From: Actinomortierella ambigua
Lineage: Eukaryota; Mortierellomycota; Mortierellomycetes; Mortierellales; Mortierellaceae
Length of the DNA: 47,523 bases
Assembly: GCA_016098155.1 (NCBI GenBank)
Contig: JAAAJB010000202.1
Coordinates: 1-47,523, forward strand
Reading direction: 5' to 3'
Made by a program: the position numbers and the translations under genes. Of this stretch, positions 22,379 through 34,829 are shown piece after piece (position 1 is the first letter of the stretch; each line of letters opens with the position of its first letter). The notes beneath the pieces are model-generated. The model searched no databases and was not told the origin of the DNA. It saw only the letters and a program-made list of their open reading frames with translations.

Positions 22379-23042
22379 TCCTCCAACTATTTCCTTTCTA
22401 CTCATTATTATTATTAGCATGTTTAATAGACAACTGAGACACAGGGCTTAGCATACTTCGCCTCAACTACAGCATGTGTTTGTGACATGCTCACACGATT
22501 ATAGCTTTACACAGCTCCGCTGAAGAGGAGTTGGAGGGAGTGGAAAAAGAGAGAGAGAGAAAGAGACAGGGTTACAAGATTGCTGACGGAGTATGTGGCG
22601 CCACTGTCGCGTGGCTGTACAACTGTTGCTACGCTCCGCATGGACCATCCACCACCCGCAATGTGAATCCATTTGTTTGTCTCTGGTGTGGAGATGTGAG
22701 ACCAAAGGAAAAGGTAGGATGGGAGGCGGAGGATTCTGGGGAACACAGAAAGTCGTTTTTGTTTCTGAGCAATCCTTACCGCCCAAAAAAAGGTTGGAAA
22801 TGCGGGGATGCGCGGGCGAATGTTGTGCCATACCATGAGGCCTATATGTTTGTTGGATATTCACAGACCAAACCGAGCCAAAGCTCGCGCATCGCACTTT
22901 GGAAACAAACACTGATCTGGACCCAATCTACACACTGAATGGTATCACTTACCACAGCCCAAAGTTGTAGTTTATGGGAGACAAGAAGCTTACCAGTTTG
23001 TTTACAGGGAGTGTGTGAAAGACATTTTTTTTTACCACGCAA

Positions 23043-23069
23043 AGTCTTCAGAGTCTTCAGAGTCTTCAG
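23043..23069. repeat. Three tandem copies of AGTCTTCAG
   Basis: Perfect 9-bp direct repeats at 23043-23051, 23052-23060 and 23061-23069. Because the unit is a multiple of three it reads as a repeated tripeptide in a short minus-strand frame, but nothing else supports coding. Confidence 0.7.
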
Positions 23070-23340
23070 TACTGATGGCTCTCTTCGTTCACCACCCATT
23101 TCCCGATTACAATGAAACATGATTCAGACACGTGTACACCAAGGTTAAGCGTCAGCAGCACCAAAAGTTTGCCCACGATGTACTGTACTTGCGGGGTCGA
23201 CGAGATCGTGTCCGTGACACGATGTCTCACTGAGCAATAAAACATCTGTGAAAGATGGAGATGAAGAGGTGGAGGAGATGCGTTTTTTGTGTGGTGGGCC
23301 TTACCCCAAAAGTCAGTGCCGCATGGAAACATGGGAGAGC

Positions 23341-23344
<4 letters not shown>

Positions 23345-23374
<30 letters not shown>
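23345..23374. repeat. (GA)15 microsatellite
   Basis: A pure 30-nt GA dinucleotide run inside the gene-poor region. Comparable tracts are the (TC) run at 28462-28488 and an interrupted (GA) run at 38370-38407. Confidence 0.85.
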
Positions 23375-23376
<2 letters not shown>

Positions 23377-26022
23377 ACGCCGACTGGTCGTTGTTGTTCG
23401 TGGGGAGAGTAAAGGCGTGGTTGATTTCGGGCCGCCGCTTGGCAGGGAGGAGACCAAAAGTTAGCTCACGATCGCTTCCAAAAGTGGTAGGCCTCTCTCC
23501 GCACGGCACGATATTTCATCAGCGAAGTGAGAGAGAGAAAGAGCGAGGAGCAGCGTATAGTGGTGTTGTACGACCGGGGTTCCGCTCTGCCTCCTTTTGG
23601 GTGAGCCGGGGAGAAGAAGGGTTCTACTGAAAGTGTACCAACCCCTGCTAGACTAGCTGAGCAGAAAGAGTCCCTTCTCATCTGGGGAAGTATCAGAGGA
23701 AAAGGAAACGACAAAACTGGCCTCGTGGGACTTTTTTTTTTTTTTTTTTTAGGTCCAGCCTGCCTGGGTTTGTTCTCGCCTCTCACCTTGCCTTTGAGTT
23801 ATCAGATCGAAATTTTTTATCCCTTTTTTTTTGTCCTCCGCCCTCTTCCTCTTTCCACGCCCTGCGGGCGTTCTCACCATGTGCCATCCTGACAACATGC
23901 TGCTGCTACTGCCGCCGTTGCGACTCTTCAACTATTTAGGTTCCTCGCTTACCTTTACACACATTGTCTTGTTTGCGCAGACCCCAGTCACGGGAGCAAC
24001 TCATCCTTTTCATGCAGATCGAAACGGGTCATGAAGGCGCAAGGGGACGGGAGAGGGGCTAGCGCTTCTGCGTAGCGCACCCGCAGCGCCACTTTTCTTT
24101 TGTTGCCTTGGCTCAAAGAAGGCTTCGATCCAATGATACGGATGACGCTTCACCTATCTGCTTTGTTTGTATGTTGTGCTCTTGTGTCTTGCTCACTTGG
24201 GGCTATGACCCATTTGAGCAGAGTGCATCGATAATCAACTGCGTTGCCCAAATGGGTCACAAGGATGAGAGGAGAGGGGAGAGTTATGATTGTCCTCATG
24301 GACCTTTCGCTCTCCACCGTTGCGCTATCAGATGGAAATACTTTTCCCATCCATCTATTCTATGCGGACATGTAAGTGGATTTCGGCGAAAAGTCAGACC
24401 TTTTTTTTTTTTTTTTTTTGCTCGCGCGGTCGCGGAATGAATCGGACGCTCAAAAACTTGGATAGCGGGCTACCCAGCAACATTGGGACAACAAGCACAT
24501 TGACATATAAAGTGGCACTGTTATCAGATTTTCCCCCTTTTTTCTCTTTCCTTCATCGCCACTGGCTCCTACCCTCCTCCTCTTTGCGCATTTCCCCTCT
24601 CTGCTCTCCCATTGTCCATATCTTCATTGGTTCCAACTCCTTCAGAAACCACTATTTCACCTCACACCCAATACCTTCACTCTCAGCTGGCTGAGCAGGA
24701 TAAATCAAACAACAATAAGACAGGTAAGGTCCACACGATGTCGATGCATACCAGAAACAAGACAGCTTTGGAGAAGGATTGAGTTATCAGATCCTCCCCT
24801 CCCCCTATTTTCATGTCGCATCCCTTTCTGTTCTTATATTTTATTTCTCCTCCTCCTACTTCCCCTCCCCTCCCCTTCCCCCTCGTTCGAGCATGTTTCT
24901 CCTTGGCAACATTTGAGTACAGCTTTTAGCTTTCTCATGCTGTAGGAGAATTCAACCTCACAAGCAGTTAACCTTGGCTGTTGTGGAGGAGGATGATGGG
25001 AATATACTGTTGTTGTTTTTCTGGAGTAATGCTGTCTGTGGTGAGCAACAGTCACTCGCATCGCATCACATCGATCGTGGCCCTAAAAGCAGTCTCTTGG
25101 GGCCGTGGATGAGAAGGGTTAGATGACGGGACTTGCGGCCGAGCGACGGGAAAAAAGGGAGAGAAAGAGAAGGGATAAGAGAAATAGTTGAACAAGGTTA
25201 GCTTCGATTGTGTGTTCTGTTTGTTTATCTGCACATCAGAGGTACACAAGCACAAGCACGAGTGAGCGAGTGTGTATGTGTGTGTGTGTTGTCGTGCGCC
25301 CAGCGACGAAAGAAGAATATGAAATCGAAGACATAAGCAGGAAGAGAGGGTTCGACTGGTGGGGTTGGCGAATAAGGGAAGATCGACGAGGTGCCAGGTA
25401 GCGGCCAGGAGAACGGCATCTTGCCAAGCTATCAGTCATCCTCCTCCTGCTGTTCTCGTTTACTTCCCCCACTTCCTTTTCCTCATGATCTTCATGAGGT
25501 GAGAGAGATGGAGATAAAAAGAGAAAAATGGGTTTAACGTTTTCCTCCTGAAGCTCTGCGCAACCAGTGGTGAGACTGATCGAGGGCAATTTCGTTGAGC
25601 CGTTTGTTGGTTGCCGGGGACAGCAAAAAGAGAGTCATCGGGGGCGGGGGAGGAGAAAGTCATATCAGATTTTTAAAAAAATGACTGCACAAATGCACAT
25701 GGACGGGAAGGGAGGGTGCTCTTTGTTTTGACGTTTTGATTGGAAGACAGAAAAAGTGAGGAGGAAACCTCTCCTCTTTTTTTTTCTTTTTCTCTCCCCC
25801 CCCCTCTCTTTCTCTCTTTCTGTCACTCTCTTATCTCTTTTTCTCCTTCCTCCATCGTTCCTCTCTCCCCACTCTTTGTTCTCCTCGCCTTCTTTCTGGG
25901 TGTCACCTCTGCTCACCGTCTCTTTTATCTTCTTCTTTTGCTGGTCGACATCCTTCAGATCGGTTCATCGTCCAGAATACCCCACCCACCCACTCCAACA
26001 CACACTACATCCGTATCACACA

Positions 26023-28190
26023 ATGACTGGACATCACGGCGATGATGAATATGACTACGAGGCTCTGCCCGACAACACTCCCTTGACCGCCTCTTTGCTG
26101 GCCGGTGCCTTTGCTGGCATTGCTGAGCACGCCGTCATGTACCCCGTCGATAGCATCAAGGTAAATTCCAAAGGAAGAGCACACTCACTTTTTCAAACCA
26201 GACATAAAACCCACTGCATAGTGGACAGTGCTAATCTACACCTTTCGCCATCACTCGCACGGCAACGAGCACACCTCAGCGATACGCACTGAGTTTGTCA
26301 TAGGAAGAGAAATAAGCCCTCGGGTGGATAAAAAGGAAGGACGTTGGGGGTGGGTGCTGTTCGCTAGCGGCAAGAGATGGCAGCAAGACATGACGACACA
26401 CGGCCGTCTTTCGTCAGTCGACTTTTATCAGCCTTTTATCAGGATGGGAAAGGGGGGCGTGGGGCTTCCCGCCATCAGTCAGCACTGATTGCCCAACAGA
26501 GACCTTCCCATACAAAGACCACCAGTGATGACAATACTGGAGCACACAGGTCGAAAGCGGGAGCAGGACAACTGGACAAACGCACCAACAGCCAGTGACT
26601 GAATCAGCAACCAGAATCTGGGCGACTGGGCGAAATGGGGGGGAAAAAAAAAAGATCAGAGATTGCGCAGATGTCACCCTCTCTGGATTAGCTTGACCTT
26701 CAAGCTGAGCTGAGAAGAACAGAGCTGAGCTGAGCTTTGCTGAGCTGGGCTGGGCTGCAAACATAACAATATTTGGTGGCTACCCAACCAGGTCTGGGTG
26801 ATGCAAATTTGCCGTGGGGTGTGCAAAAAGAAGAGTGGGGAGGGTGTGTGTGAATGTGTGAAATGAGCTTGGGGGGGATCATGACACCCCAACTCTGGGT
26901 TGCATGGCGACACGATGAGCTAGCCAGTTCTTGTGCGAGTGGGAAAACGTTTAGGGGTGGAGGACCCTATTGTCCGCGCAGCCCTACTTGCCCTGTGGGC
27001 CAATCTTTCACTCTCCCGACGTTGAATGAAAAAAAAAAAAACTGACCTGACCCTTCCCGTTGTTGTGTGCCCCAATAGACTCGTATGCAAGTCCTGCAGC
27101 CTACTCCCCAAGCCATGTATACCGGTGTGATCAATGCTGCTACTCGCATCTCTACAACTGAGGGCGCCAGGACGTTGTGGCGCGGTGTCAACTCTGTCAT
27201 TCTCGGTGCCGGTCCTGCCCATGCTCTCTACTTTGGCACATACGAGTACACCAAGGAGATGTTTGGCGGCAACCAAGCAGGACACCACCCCTTGGCAGCT
27301 GGTAAGTTCTTCCTTTTCTCTCTTTCCTGTCTCTCCCCTCCACAGCATGCCTGCACTTTCTGCGCAACCCTTTCACTCAAAAAAGAAAACAAAAAAACTT
27401 AATTTTCCCTCATTTGACAACACACGGGAGAGGAAATGATCAGAAACAAGCCAGTCCCCCAATGACGGCGAAACATATTCCTGCTCCACCCTATCAGCCT
27501 GTTATATCCCCTCTTTACCAAAAAACCTTACAGCCTCACAACGTCTGCGCAATTCTTTTTTGTGTTTCCTAATCTCTAACGGCTCTTTTATCTGTCATGT
27601 GCCCTTTTTTTTTTATGGTAGCTGGTGCTGGAGCTTGTGCAACCATCGCAAGCGATGCTCTGATGAACCCATTTGACGTGATCAAGCAGCGCATGCAGGT
27701 GCACGGTTCGGTTTACAAGAATGTCATGGACTGTGCAACCAAGGTCTGGCGTGCCGAGGGATTTCGGGCGTTCTACATCTCGTACCCGACGACACTGACA
27801 ATGACGATCCCCTTCCAGTCGATCCAGTTTGCAACCTACGAATACTTCCGCAAGGCACTGAACCCCAATGGCCAGTACGATCCCATGACGCACATTGTCT
27901 CGGGTGGTATTGCAGGAGGTGTTGCCGCTGCGGCGACGACGCCCCTGGATGTGGCCAAGACGCTGCTGCAGACCCGTGGCGAGGCGACGGATCCGAGGAT
28001 AAGAAACTGCTCGGGCTTGACCGATGCCTTCAAGCTGATCTACCAGCGCCAGGGCATGGCTGGCTTCGCCAAGGGTCTCCAGCCCCGTGTGCTGTCTCAT
28101 ATGCCCTCGACGGCCATCTGCTGGTCTGTGTATGAGTATGGCAAGTGGTTCTTGAGGCGCCAGGAGGACCAGCAGCCCATCCTTCAGTAA
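26023..28190 (+). CDS. MRS4: Mitoferrin, mitochondrial iron carrier (Mrs3/Mrs4 family)
   Basis: Three exons (26023-26160, 27079-27301, 27622-28190) join to 309 aa. The protein imports ferrous iron across the inner mitochondrial membrane for Fe-S cluster and haem synthesis. It has the three repeats of the mitochondrial carrier family, each with the Px[DE]xx[KR] signature: PVDSIK (41-46), PFDVIK (137-142) and PLDVAK (228-233). Mitoferrin-specific features are EHAVMYPVDSIKTRMQ in helix 1, with the conserved His before the first signature, and MNPFDVIKQRMQ in helix 3. Helices 2, 4 and 6 carry YFGTYEYTKE, FATYEYFRK and SVYEYGKWFL. Exon 1 ends exactly after the first signature. Introns are 918 and 320 nt, long for this window. 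I cannot separate MRS3 from MRS4. Confidence 0.94.
26161..27078 (+). other. 918-nt intron 1 of mitoferrin
   Basis: Donor AAG|GTAAAT and acceptor CCCAATAG|ACTCG. It is the longest intron in the window. It carries a cluster of GAGCT/GGGCT pentamers at 26703-26757 and G-rich patches (26430-26470, 26635-26645, 26820-26880). No exon or nested gene was recognised. Confidence 0.65.
26703..26757. repeat. Degenerate GCTGA/GCTGG pentamer array
   Basis: Within 55 bp there are about ten pentamers of the type GCTGA or GCTGG in four short tandem groups, inside mitoferrin intron 1. The unit is purine-rich on one strand and looks like a short unstable tandem repeat. Confidence 0.6.
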
Positions 28191-28457
28191 ATATCGGTGC
28201 GCCCCGCCCTCTCTCTCCCCCAACCATCAACTCCCCTTCCGTCCTTCAGTGATTTTGTACAAACGATTTTTGTTCGCTCTTCCCTTCATCCGCGAGCCCT
28301 TCACATCATATTGTCACCCTACTCTCACACAATCACCTCTTCAACACTTCGCATTTGGAGTATCGTGTCAGGCTTTTTTTTTTTCTCTCTTTTACTTGAC
28401 CCTTTCGATATATAGGGCTTTTTTTTCAGCGTGTAATCTCTGCTCATTGCTGGGTCT

Positions 28458-28492
<35 letters not shown>

Positions 28493-28856
28493 CTCACACA
28501 ATTGTAATATTATTCTTTTTTTCTTTTCCCAATGTATAAAAACTGAAAAAATATATATATATTTGATATTTGTTGTACATTTGACTCGAATCTGGGGATA
28601 TCATGGGAGGAGAGCAAGTTAACGATAAAACTGGTAAAAAAAAAAGTAGAAAAGAAAAATGCTATTGTCGCAAAGGACTTGAGGATAGACAGAAAGTGGG
28701 GAGAAAAAAAAACCAGCCAGACGCAGGGTTGTTCGGAAAGCAAAACTCTTTTTTTCTTGCACACACTTCATGGATGCTGGCGGCGCCGCGACAGAGAGAG
28801 ATAGAGAGAGAAGAGGGAGGGTGGTTTTAAGCTACGGCGGGTTTGCTGCCATGGAG
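28191..28856. other. Convergent intergenic region between mitoferrin and cystathionine beta-lyase
   Basis: Holds the two 3' UTRs. The left part is TC rich with a (TC) microsatellite at 28462-28488; an AT-rich patch (about 28540-28570, ATATATAT) follows. No gene is seen. Confidence 0.5.
28462..28488. repeat. (TC)n microsatellite
   Basis: A 27-nt TC dinucleotide run in the probable 3' UTR of mitoferrin. Confidence 0.8.
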
Positions 28857-30498
28857 TCAATTGGCCAGCTTGAGGGCGCCCGACTTTGTCATGGCGCTAT
28901 ACAGATCCTCCAAAAGATCATCAACATGCTCAATACCGACACACAGCCGGATCAAGTCCTCGGGCAGGGCGCGCTCGGCGCGGACGTGGGCCGGGATAGA
29001 GGCATGGGACATGCGACACGGCATGGAGATGAGCGAGTTGACACAACCAAAGCTGACCGAGATGCTCCACAACCGAGTGGCCTCCACCAACCGTTGACTC
29101 AGTTCGACATCGCCCGTCTCAAAGCTCAGCACGGCTCCAGGGCCCGACGACATCTTGGCATGCAAGGCATACTGAGGATGCGACTTCAGACCCGGGTAAT
29201 GGACCTTGAACCCATGCGTCTCCAAAAAGTCGGCAATCTGGATCGCGTTGGCCTGTTGGCGGTCCATACGCACTGCCAGCGTCTTCACTCCGCGCATCAA
29301 CAGCCAACAGTCAAAAGGGCCAAGGCCAACACCTGTGGCATTGATCGTGAAATAAATCTTCTCGGCGATGCTGTCGTCCTTGACAGCGACCACGCCAGCC
29401 ATCAGGTCATGATGACCGCTGAGGTATTTGGTACCCGAGTGATAGACAATGTCGGCGCCGAGCTCGAGCGGGCGCTGCAGGTAAGGGGACATCATGGTGT
29501 TGTCGACAACGACGAGCGCGCCGGGGCAGCGCTCGTGAACGATCTCGGCGATCCGTGGGATATCGGCGATCTTGATCAGGGGGTTGGTGGGTGTCTCGAG
29601 CAGCACGAGGCGTGTCTTCTCGGACAGGTAGGGAATGATGGTCTCCGAGTTGGTGGTGTCGATGTGGTGTGTCTTGACATTGTTGTGTGTTGCCAGGAAG
29701 CTGAGCAGGCGGTTTGTGCCTGAAGATTCACAGACGAAACGAAAAAAACAATAATAGGTGTGAGTGCGAATTGATCAAGTCGTCGGAGTAAGATAAATGT
29801 CCAAGAAGGTTCGGCAACAGTCATCAGTGTGGAGGTGTGGTGAGTCCCTTTTTCTCTTGCAGCCCAAATGAAACGTCGGCTCAGAAATCACACCATCGAA
29901 AAACTTTGTGTGTGTGTCGATAATCTGCAGGCACGGTTCATACAGTTGGGGTAGGATAGGGGTGGGAAGGGGAGAGTGTGTTAACTGTGCACGCTTCTTT
30001 GAGAGAATAATACATACCTCCGTAAAGATCGTTGCCAGCAATAATCTCCTCGCCAGCCTTGACCAGGCGGGTGATGACATCCAGGGCTGTCATACCGCTG
30101 TTGACAGCAAAGGCTCGCTTTGCTGACATGATCTTGGCAAGGTGTTTTTCTATCGATTTGGAGAGAGAGAGAAGACAAGAATCGATCCATGAAGAGAATA
30201 CAATTGTTAGCCGTCTGTCTGTCGGCGACTTGCTTGCTGTCTGCAGTGAGTTGGTGCACTGTCCATTCCTAAAAAGAAAAGTCCGACACCTACCGACATG
30301 GGAGCGGGTGGGGTTCCCAGAGCGAGAGTAGTCATACTCGCCCATCTGGGTGGAGGACTGCTGCTTGAATGTGGCGGTTTGGTAGATGGGCATGGAGGCA
30401 GCATTGTAGTTGTCTTTGGGTCCTGTGCCATCCGAGTTGTCAATGTAGACGAGCTCAGTGGCAGGGCGATACTTGATACGGACAGGAGCGTCGACCAT
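28857..30498 (-). CDS. STR3: Cystathionine beta-lyase
   Basis: Three exons on the minus strand (30498-30294, 30149-30018, 29719-28857) join to 399 aa. This PLP enzyme of the Cys/Met metabolism fold cleaves cystathionine to homocysteine, pyruvate and ammonia in methionine synthesis. Visible landmarks are the N-terminal YDYSRSGNPTR loop, AFAVNSGMTALDV, LLETPTNPLIKIAD, the PLP-pyridine aspartate in VVDNT (D185) and the Schiff-base lysine in HSGTKY (K210). The segment ATGVGLGPFDCWLLMRGVKT is characteristic of eukaryotic cystathionine beta-lyases, which is why I prefer this over cystathionine gamma-lyase or gamma-synthase. No peroxisomal SKL-like tail is present (it ends KLAN). The promoter is shared with the BRAT1-like gene on the other side. 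Confidence 0.9.
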
Positions 30499-31120
30499 GA
30501 TTGGGTTTATCCTTGTGGGTTGGTTGGTCTATCCTTGTAGAGGAGTTGTAGTGTTTATGCTGAGAAGTGGGGTTATCCAATGGACGACAACAAACAAGAC
30601 GTTGGAGGTGCTGGTAGTTGCAGGGTTGTGAGAGAAAAAAAGACAGAAGGACTCCATGAATCATGAATCATACCTTTTCCACAAAACGTGACTGTCTCAA
30701 GAGACAAAAATGGCGCGATTCCCCCAAAATGAAGTATGTTCGACACACTTTCGCGCGCCCCCACCCTTTTCCTCCACATGAACGGCGCCTCTAGGAAGCC
30801 ATGCGTATCTTGAGCTCTTTTGGTCCTCCTGTTATGATGTTAACAACATGCTTTGGTAGCTGCACCACTGGCGATATTAAAAGCGAACGGTTAGAATCAT
30901 AAAGTCGGCACTGACACATTGGCGGTGATAGAGAGAAATTCCAAGACCAAAAATGTATATGCCCTCCTGGAATTTCATCCCCGCACACTCACTCACTCGC
31001 TCACACACACACCACACACATACCCTCAGCCTCAATTTTACGTTCAGTTGGGTTCAGCGGTAACTTGGAACAACGTCTTTTTTTCTTGCGCAAACAAAAC
31101 GAAAGCGGAGAAAACGACGA
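30499..31120. other. Divergent promoter region between cystathionine beta-lyase and the BRAT1-like gene
   Basis: 622 bp with no gene. Both flanking genes start here and read outward, so the region must hold both promoters. A CA-rich patch lies near 31000-31020. I found no clear TATA box for either gene. Confidence 0.55.
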
Positions 31121-34100
31121 ATGCAGGTCGAACAACCCGCCATGGCAGCATCGTCACTCGACGACCTGAAGAAGGTCATGCTGGCATTGCCTCGCATGCC
31201 AAAGGCCATTGTCGATGACACCCGCCACGAAAAGGTGTTGTCTTATGCCTCTGCGTTTATCTCGCAGTCAAGCCCAGAGCTGTATCAAACCATGCTCGAC
31301 CAGTGGCATATCTTGAGTGTGCTTCAGGTAACAAAAAGCTTTGTTCTGCTGGCAGCAGTCTTTTCAGGGTCTAGCATCTCTAGACGTACCAAAAGCGTAT
31401 TCCCCGAGCATGCTGGCTCACTTTTTTTCTTTTTTTGTATCCCCCACATCCACTTTGACGCCGCGAAACGCGTGTTCGGTGCGAGGAGGGTATGGATCTA
31501 TAAACTGCAAAAAATACTATAGGAATGTACCGCACCTGGTCAAGATCATCGCGTTAGCGGAGTGGCGATGCGCATCCTAGGCGTCTTACTCGAGCACGAC
31601 CCAACCCGGAACGGAGACGGGGCAGTATGGCACCAACTGGAAACACGCTACCCATCTCTCCTCGATTACCTGATCCAGAGCAATGCGGACGATGAGGCGC
31701 TGATGCGATACTCATCGTGGTCAGCGCTGCAGCACGTCGTCCGATATGCCAAAGGCGCACAATGGTAAGGCATGGGAAAGGAAAGGCAAGGAAGAGGTAT
31801 ATGATGGTGCGTGAAAAGGATCGCGGACGAAATTATTACAATTGATTGACATCACTCTGTACGTATCCTCCCCTCCCTCCCAGGATTCAAAACACTGGTC
31901 GATGCCCATCAATGGTCCGATCAGCCTTCAAGGATACGTCCAATTTTGTGATTGTCGAAACCTGCCATTTTCTCGTTGCACTGATCAACAATTCTCAACC
32001 GGAATCATTCACGTCGCCCCTATCAACAACATTTCCTGGAGAAGAGATGATGTTCTCATCAGGAGAAGAAACACCTCATGTCAGTCTGCTGCGCTCGCTG
32101 CTCAACCAAGTGCCTCTTTGTCGCTTGATCCACGAAATGGTCTCCAACCAAGCCTCGGAGTACGACCGTCTGAATGGTCTCGAGTTTTTGTGGATGGTCA
32201 CAGCAGCACGCTCCCCTCAGAGTCTCGCGTTCCTGAAACAAAGTCGACTGGTAATTGCTCCAATCTTCTTATGTCTAACTTCATTTGTTTTTGAAACCAA
32301 TGTTGTTTGCTTATACCTCCCTCGGCTCTTTTTTTTTTCTTTATTCCGATCCTAGCTACATGATATCACCACCCTTCTCATGGACGATTCGCGACTGGTT
32401 CGAGCTCGAGCATTGGACGTTCTCGCCATCCTACTGGACACGGCGTCCGATCCTCTCGCACTCATCATCTGTCAGGACGATTCGGCAACCACCACAGTCA
32501 CCACCATCACAACAGCAACACCAGCAACGGCGACGACACAGAATCCACAGTCCGCTGACAACGACCAGCAGCAGCCCCTGACAACTTGCACCGACTACCT
32601 TCTGGACCACATTGTCCTGCCACTGCTCTTGCAGCCACATTATCTCAAGGCCTGGCACGTGGCCGTCGGGATCCTGGACGCAATGGTCCAGCCGCTCTGT
32701 CGAGTCAGTGACCCAACGCTCCGTCGATCGTCCCTCGCCACCATCTTGTCGACCCTGCTCTGGATCTTACAAGCCTGCCAAGATGCCACCACCACCACCA
32801 CCACCACCACCACCACGACTGTATCCACGAACGGTAGTGGCGACGGAGCAACGATTATCACCATCGAAGGCAATCCACAGTGTCGTCTTGTCCAGGAGCT
32901 CAATGCGAAGCGATACCTGCATCAGGAGATGCGAGATGCTCAGCGGGACAAGAAGCGCGGGGATGGCCGCCGCCGTGGCGGTAGCGAGGCTCGAGTCCTC
33001 ACCAAGACGGTCGTGCTCTCGGCGTTGAAGGGGGTGCAAAAGGTGGCACGTCAGAGCCCCGAGTCTGTGGAGCAGTCGAGCCTGGCTCTGGAAAGGGTTT
33101 TATCGATCCTGTTCAACGATGCTTTGTGCGCTGATCAGCGCGTGTTCAAGACTTGCCTGGGAACATTGCCAATTCTTCTCAAGGCCAAGGTCCGAGATGG
33201 TCAACTGTTGGACCGAGTACTTTTCTCCAAGGTAATGCTATTGTTGTTGCGGTCGTTAATATTATGGATATCTATTGTGACGGGAAGGTCGGATCGTCCT
33301 TAACCTACTTTTTTATACTATCATTCTTATTTACCTGTTATGCGTACCAAAAAAAAAAATAGACCATGTCGGCCATTTTGGATCTGATCAGGCGCCAAGA
33401 AGGTAGCAGTACACCTCTCAAACTCATCCTGGAGGCCGTGCAAGAGTTTTTTGCTGACCCAGGTCTTGGACGGGTACTCGTTCATGAAGAAATTGGCCAG
33501 CAACTTGCCCAGAGGCTGCAGGCCAAGTTGTACGACATGGAGTGGGACGTGCGTGACACGGTGGTCGAGTTTATCGGCAGTCTGTTTGCTGACAAGGGAT
33601 CGGTGCAAGAGGAAGAGGAAGAAGAAGAAGATGATGATGAGGAGACATACCCAGCCACAACCACCTCACTTCAGGCACAGCAGCAGCGGCGGCAGCCTCG
33701 TCACGGAGTCGCATGGGCCCTCAAGTACAACCTCCTGGAGTCTGTCTTCCAAAAGTTGACAGATGAAGAGTCATATGTCCGTGCCGCAAGTGTCCACAGC
33801 CTGGAGCTCGTGATGCGCAACCGATTTGGGTGGGCTGCCATGTCGGACCCGGCTGTGCGGATGGAGGAGCGTCTGTCGGCGCAGTTGCCGGAACTGATCC
33901 GTGATAGTGAGGCCTTTGTCCGCCGAGCCGTGGTGGATGCCATGATCTGTTTGGTGAAAGAACGCGAAGCAGGCACGGTGTTGTTGGTGAATGGCACAGA
34001 CTTGTTCATCGAGTATGTCTTGTGTATCTGTATGATTTTCTTGTGTGCCTTTGTCCCTCTTTCCTCTCTCACTCACGATTTTTTATTTTTATTTTTTATT

Positions 34101-34829
34101 ATTATTTTTAGTGCCAAGTTCATGTCGCGGTTAGCGCTCGACGATGCCGACTGGGAGGTGCGGATGCGGGCATGTCGGTTCCTGGCTGCGGTGTGGGACC
34201 ACAGCCGATTGTTGAATGCCCAGGACGACCCCGACAGCCGAAGGGCAGCGCGAATCGCCAAACGGGCCAAGGGTACTACGACGGCCACGGCCGAGACGAA
34301 GATGACGTCCAACTGGTGGTTCTACGATATTCGCGGCGATGAGATCTTGATCGAGGCCACGCGCGACGAGGCGCGCATGGTGCGCGCTGAGAGCATTGCG
34401 CTGGTCAAGATGATCAAGCGTCAGATCGAACAGGCGACCCCACCAGAGGAGCTGACTGCGTTCTTGAGCGGTGCTGGCGAGCAAGGGACGGATGGAGCAG
34501 CCTCGACATCGTCGGGACATCACCATCAGGAGCCTTCCTCGACATCGCGGAAGCGTGGTCCAGCTGACAAGGTGGATGATGGAATTCATGTAAACTCTGC
34601 CGAGGACGAAGAATCCCATCACCATCATCATCAGCAGCAGCAGCGTCACCAGCACCCGCATGCCGCTTTTTATAGAGCGTTGTGCGCACTGGACTTTGTA
34701 CGCCTCGATGCCACGGCCTCATTCGAGCAGCTTTATGAGGAGGTGTTGAACGTTGAGCGCGTCGAAGACGTGGTAATGGAGGAAAGCGAGCAGCCCAACG
34801 ATGGCAACAATGTTCTCGATTGTTATTAA
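31121..34829 (+). CDS. HEAT-repeat protein resembling BRAT1
   Basis: Six exons (31121-31327, 31523-31764, 31884-32250, 32356-33231, 33363-34012, 34112-34829) join in frame to 1019 aa. It is an alpha-helical repeat protein: many helices of HEAT type, such as DSRLVRARALDVLAILLD, EWDVRDTVVEFIGSLF, SYVRAASVHSLELVM and DADWEVRMRACRFLAAVW. The WDVRD/WEVR patterns and the very C-terminus (VLDCY, last residues 1015-1019) resemble BRAT1, the BRCA1-associated ATM activator that in animals partners the Integrator nuclease subunits INTS9/INTS11. Inserts of low complexity are a Thr run near 417-428, an acidic run near 647-658 and a His/Gln run near 950. The start could be either ATG at 31121 or at 31142. 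A generic ARM/HEAT protein is the alternative. Confidence 0.72.

Larger units (their letters stand above)
22379..26022. other. Gene-poor region, 3.6 kb
   Basis: This is the longest stretch with no recognised gene. It contains a (GA)15 microsatellite, a three-copy 9-bp tandem repeat, two 19-nt T runs and a pyrimidine-rich leader (25770-25960) for mitoferrin. Reading frames are short, overlap on both strands and carry no domain I know. Several GTAAG/GTATG and TAG sites exist, so short multi-exon genes or non-coding transcripts cannot be excluded. Confidence 0.45.

Noticed and set aside
22499..26022. Several 80-150-codon frames in the gene-poor region
   Set aside because: They overlap each other on both strands, are built from low-complexity Ser/Leu/Phe or charged runs and show no domain or splice continuity.
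28770..29723. A 317-codon plus-strand frame opposite cystathionine beta-lyase
   Set aside because: It is a shadow of the real exon; the minus strand has full PLP-enzyme motifs and correct splice joins.
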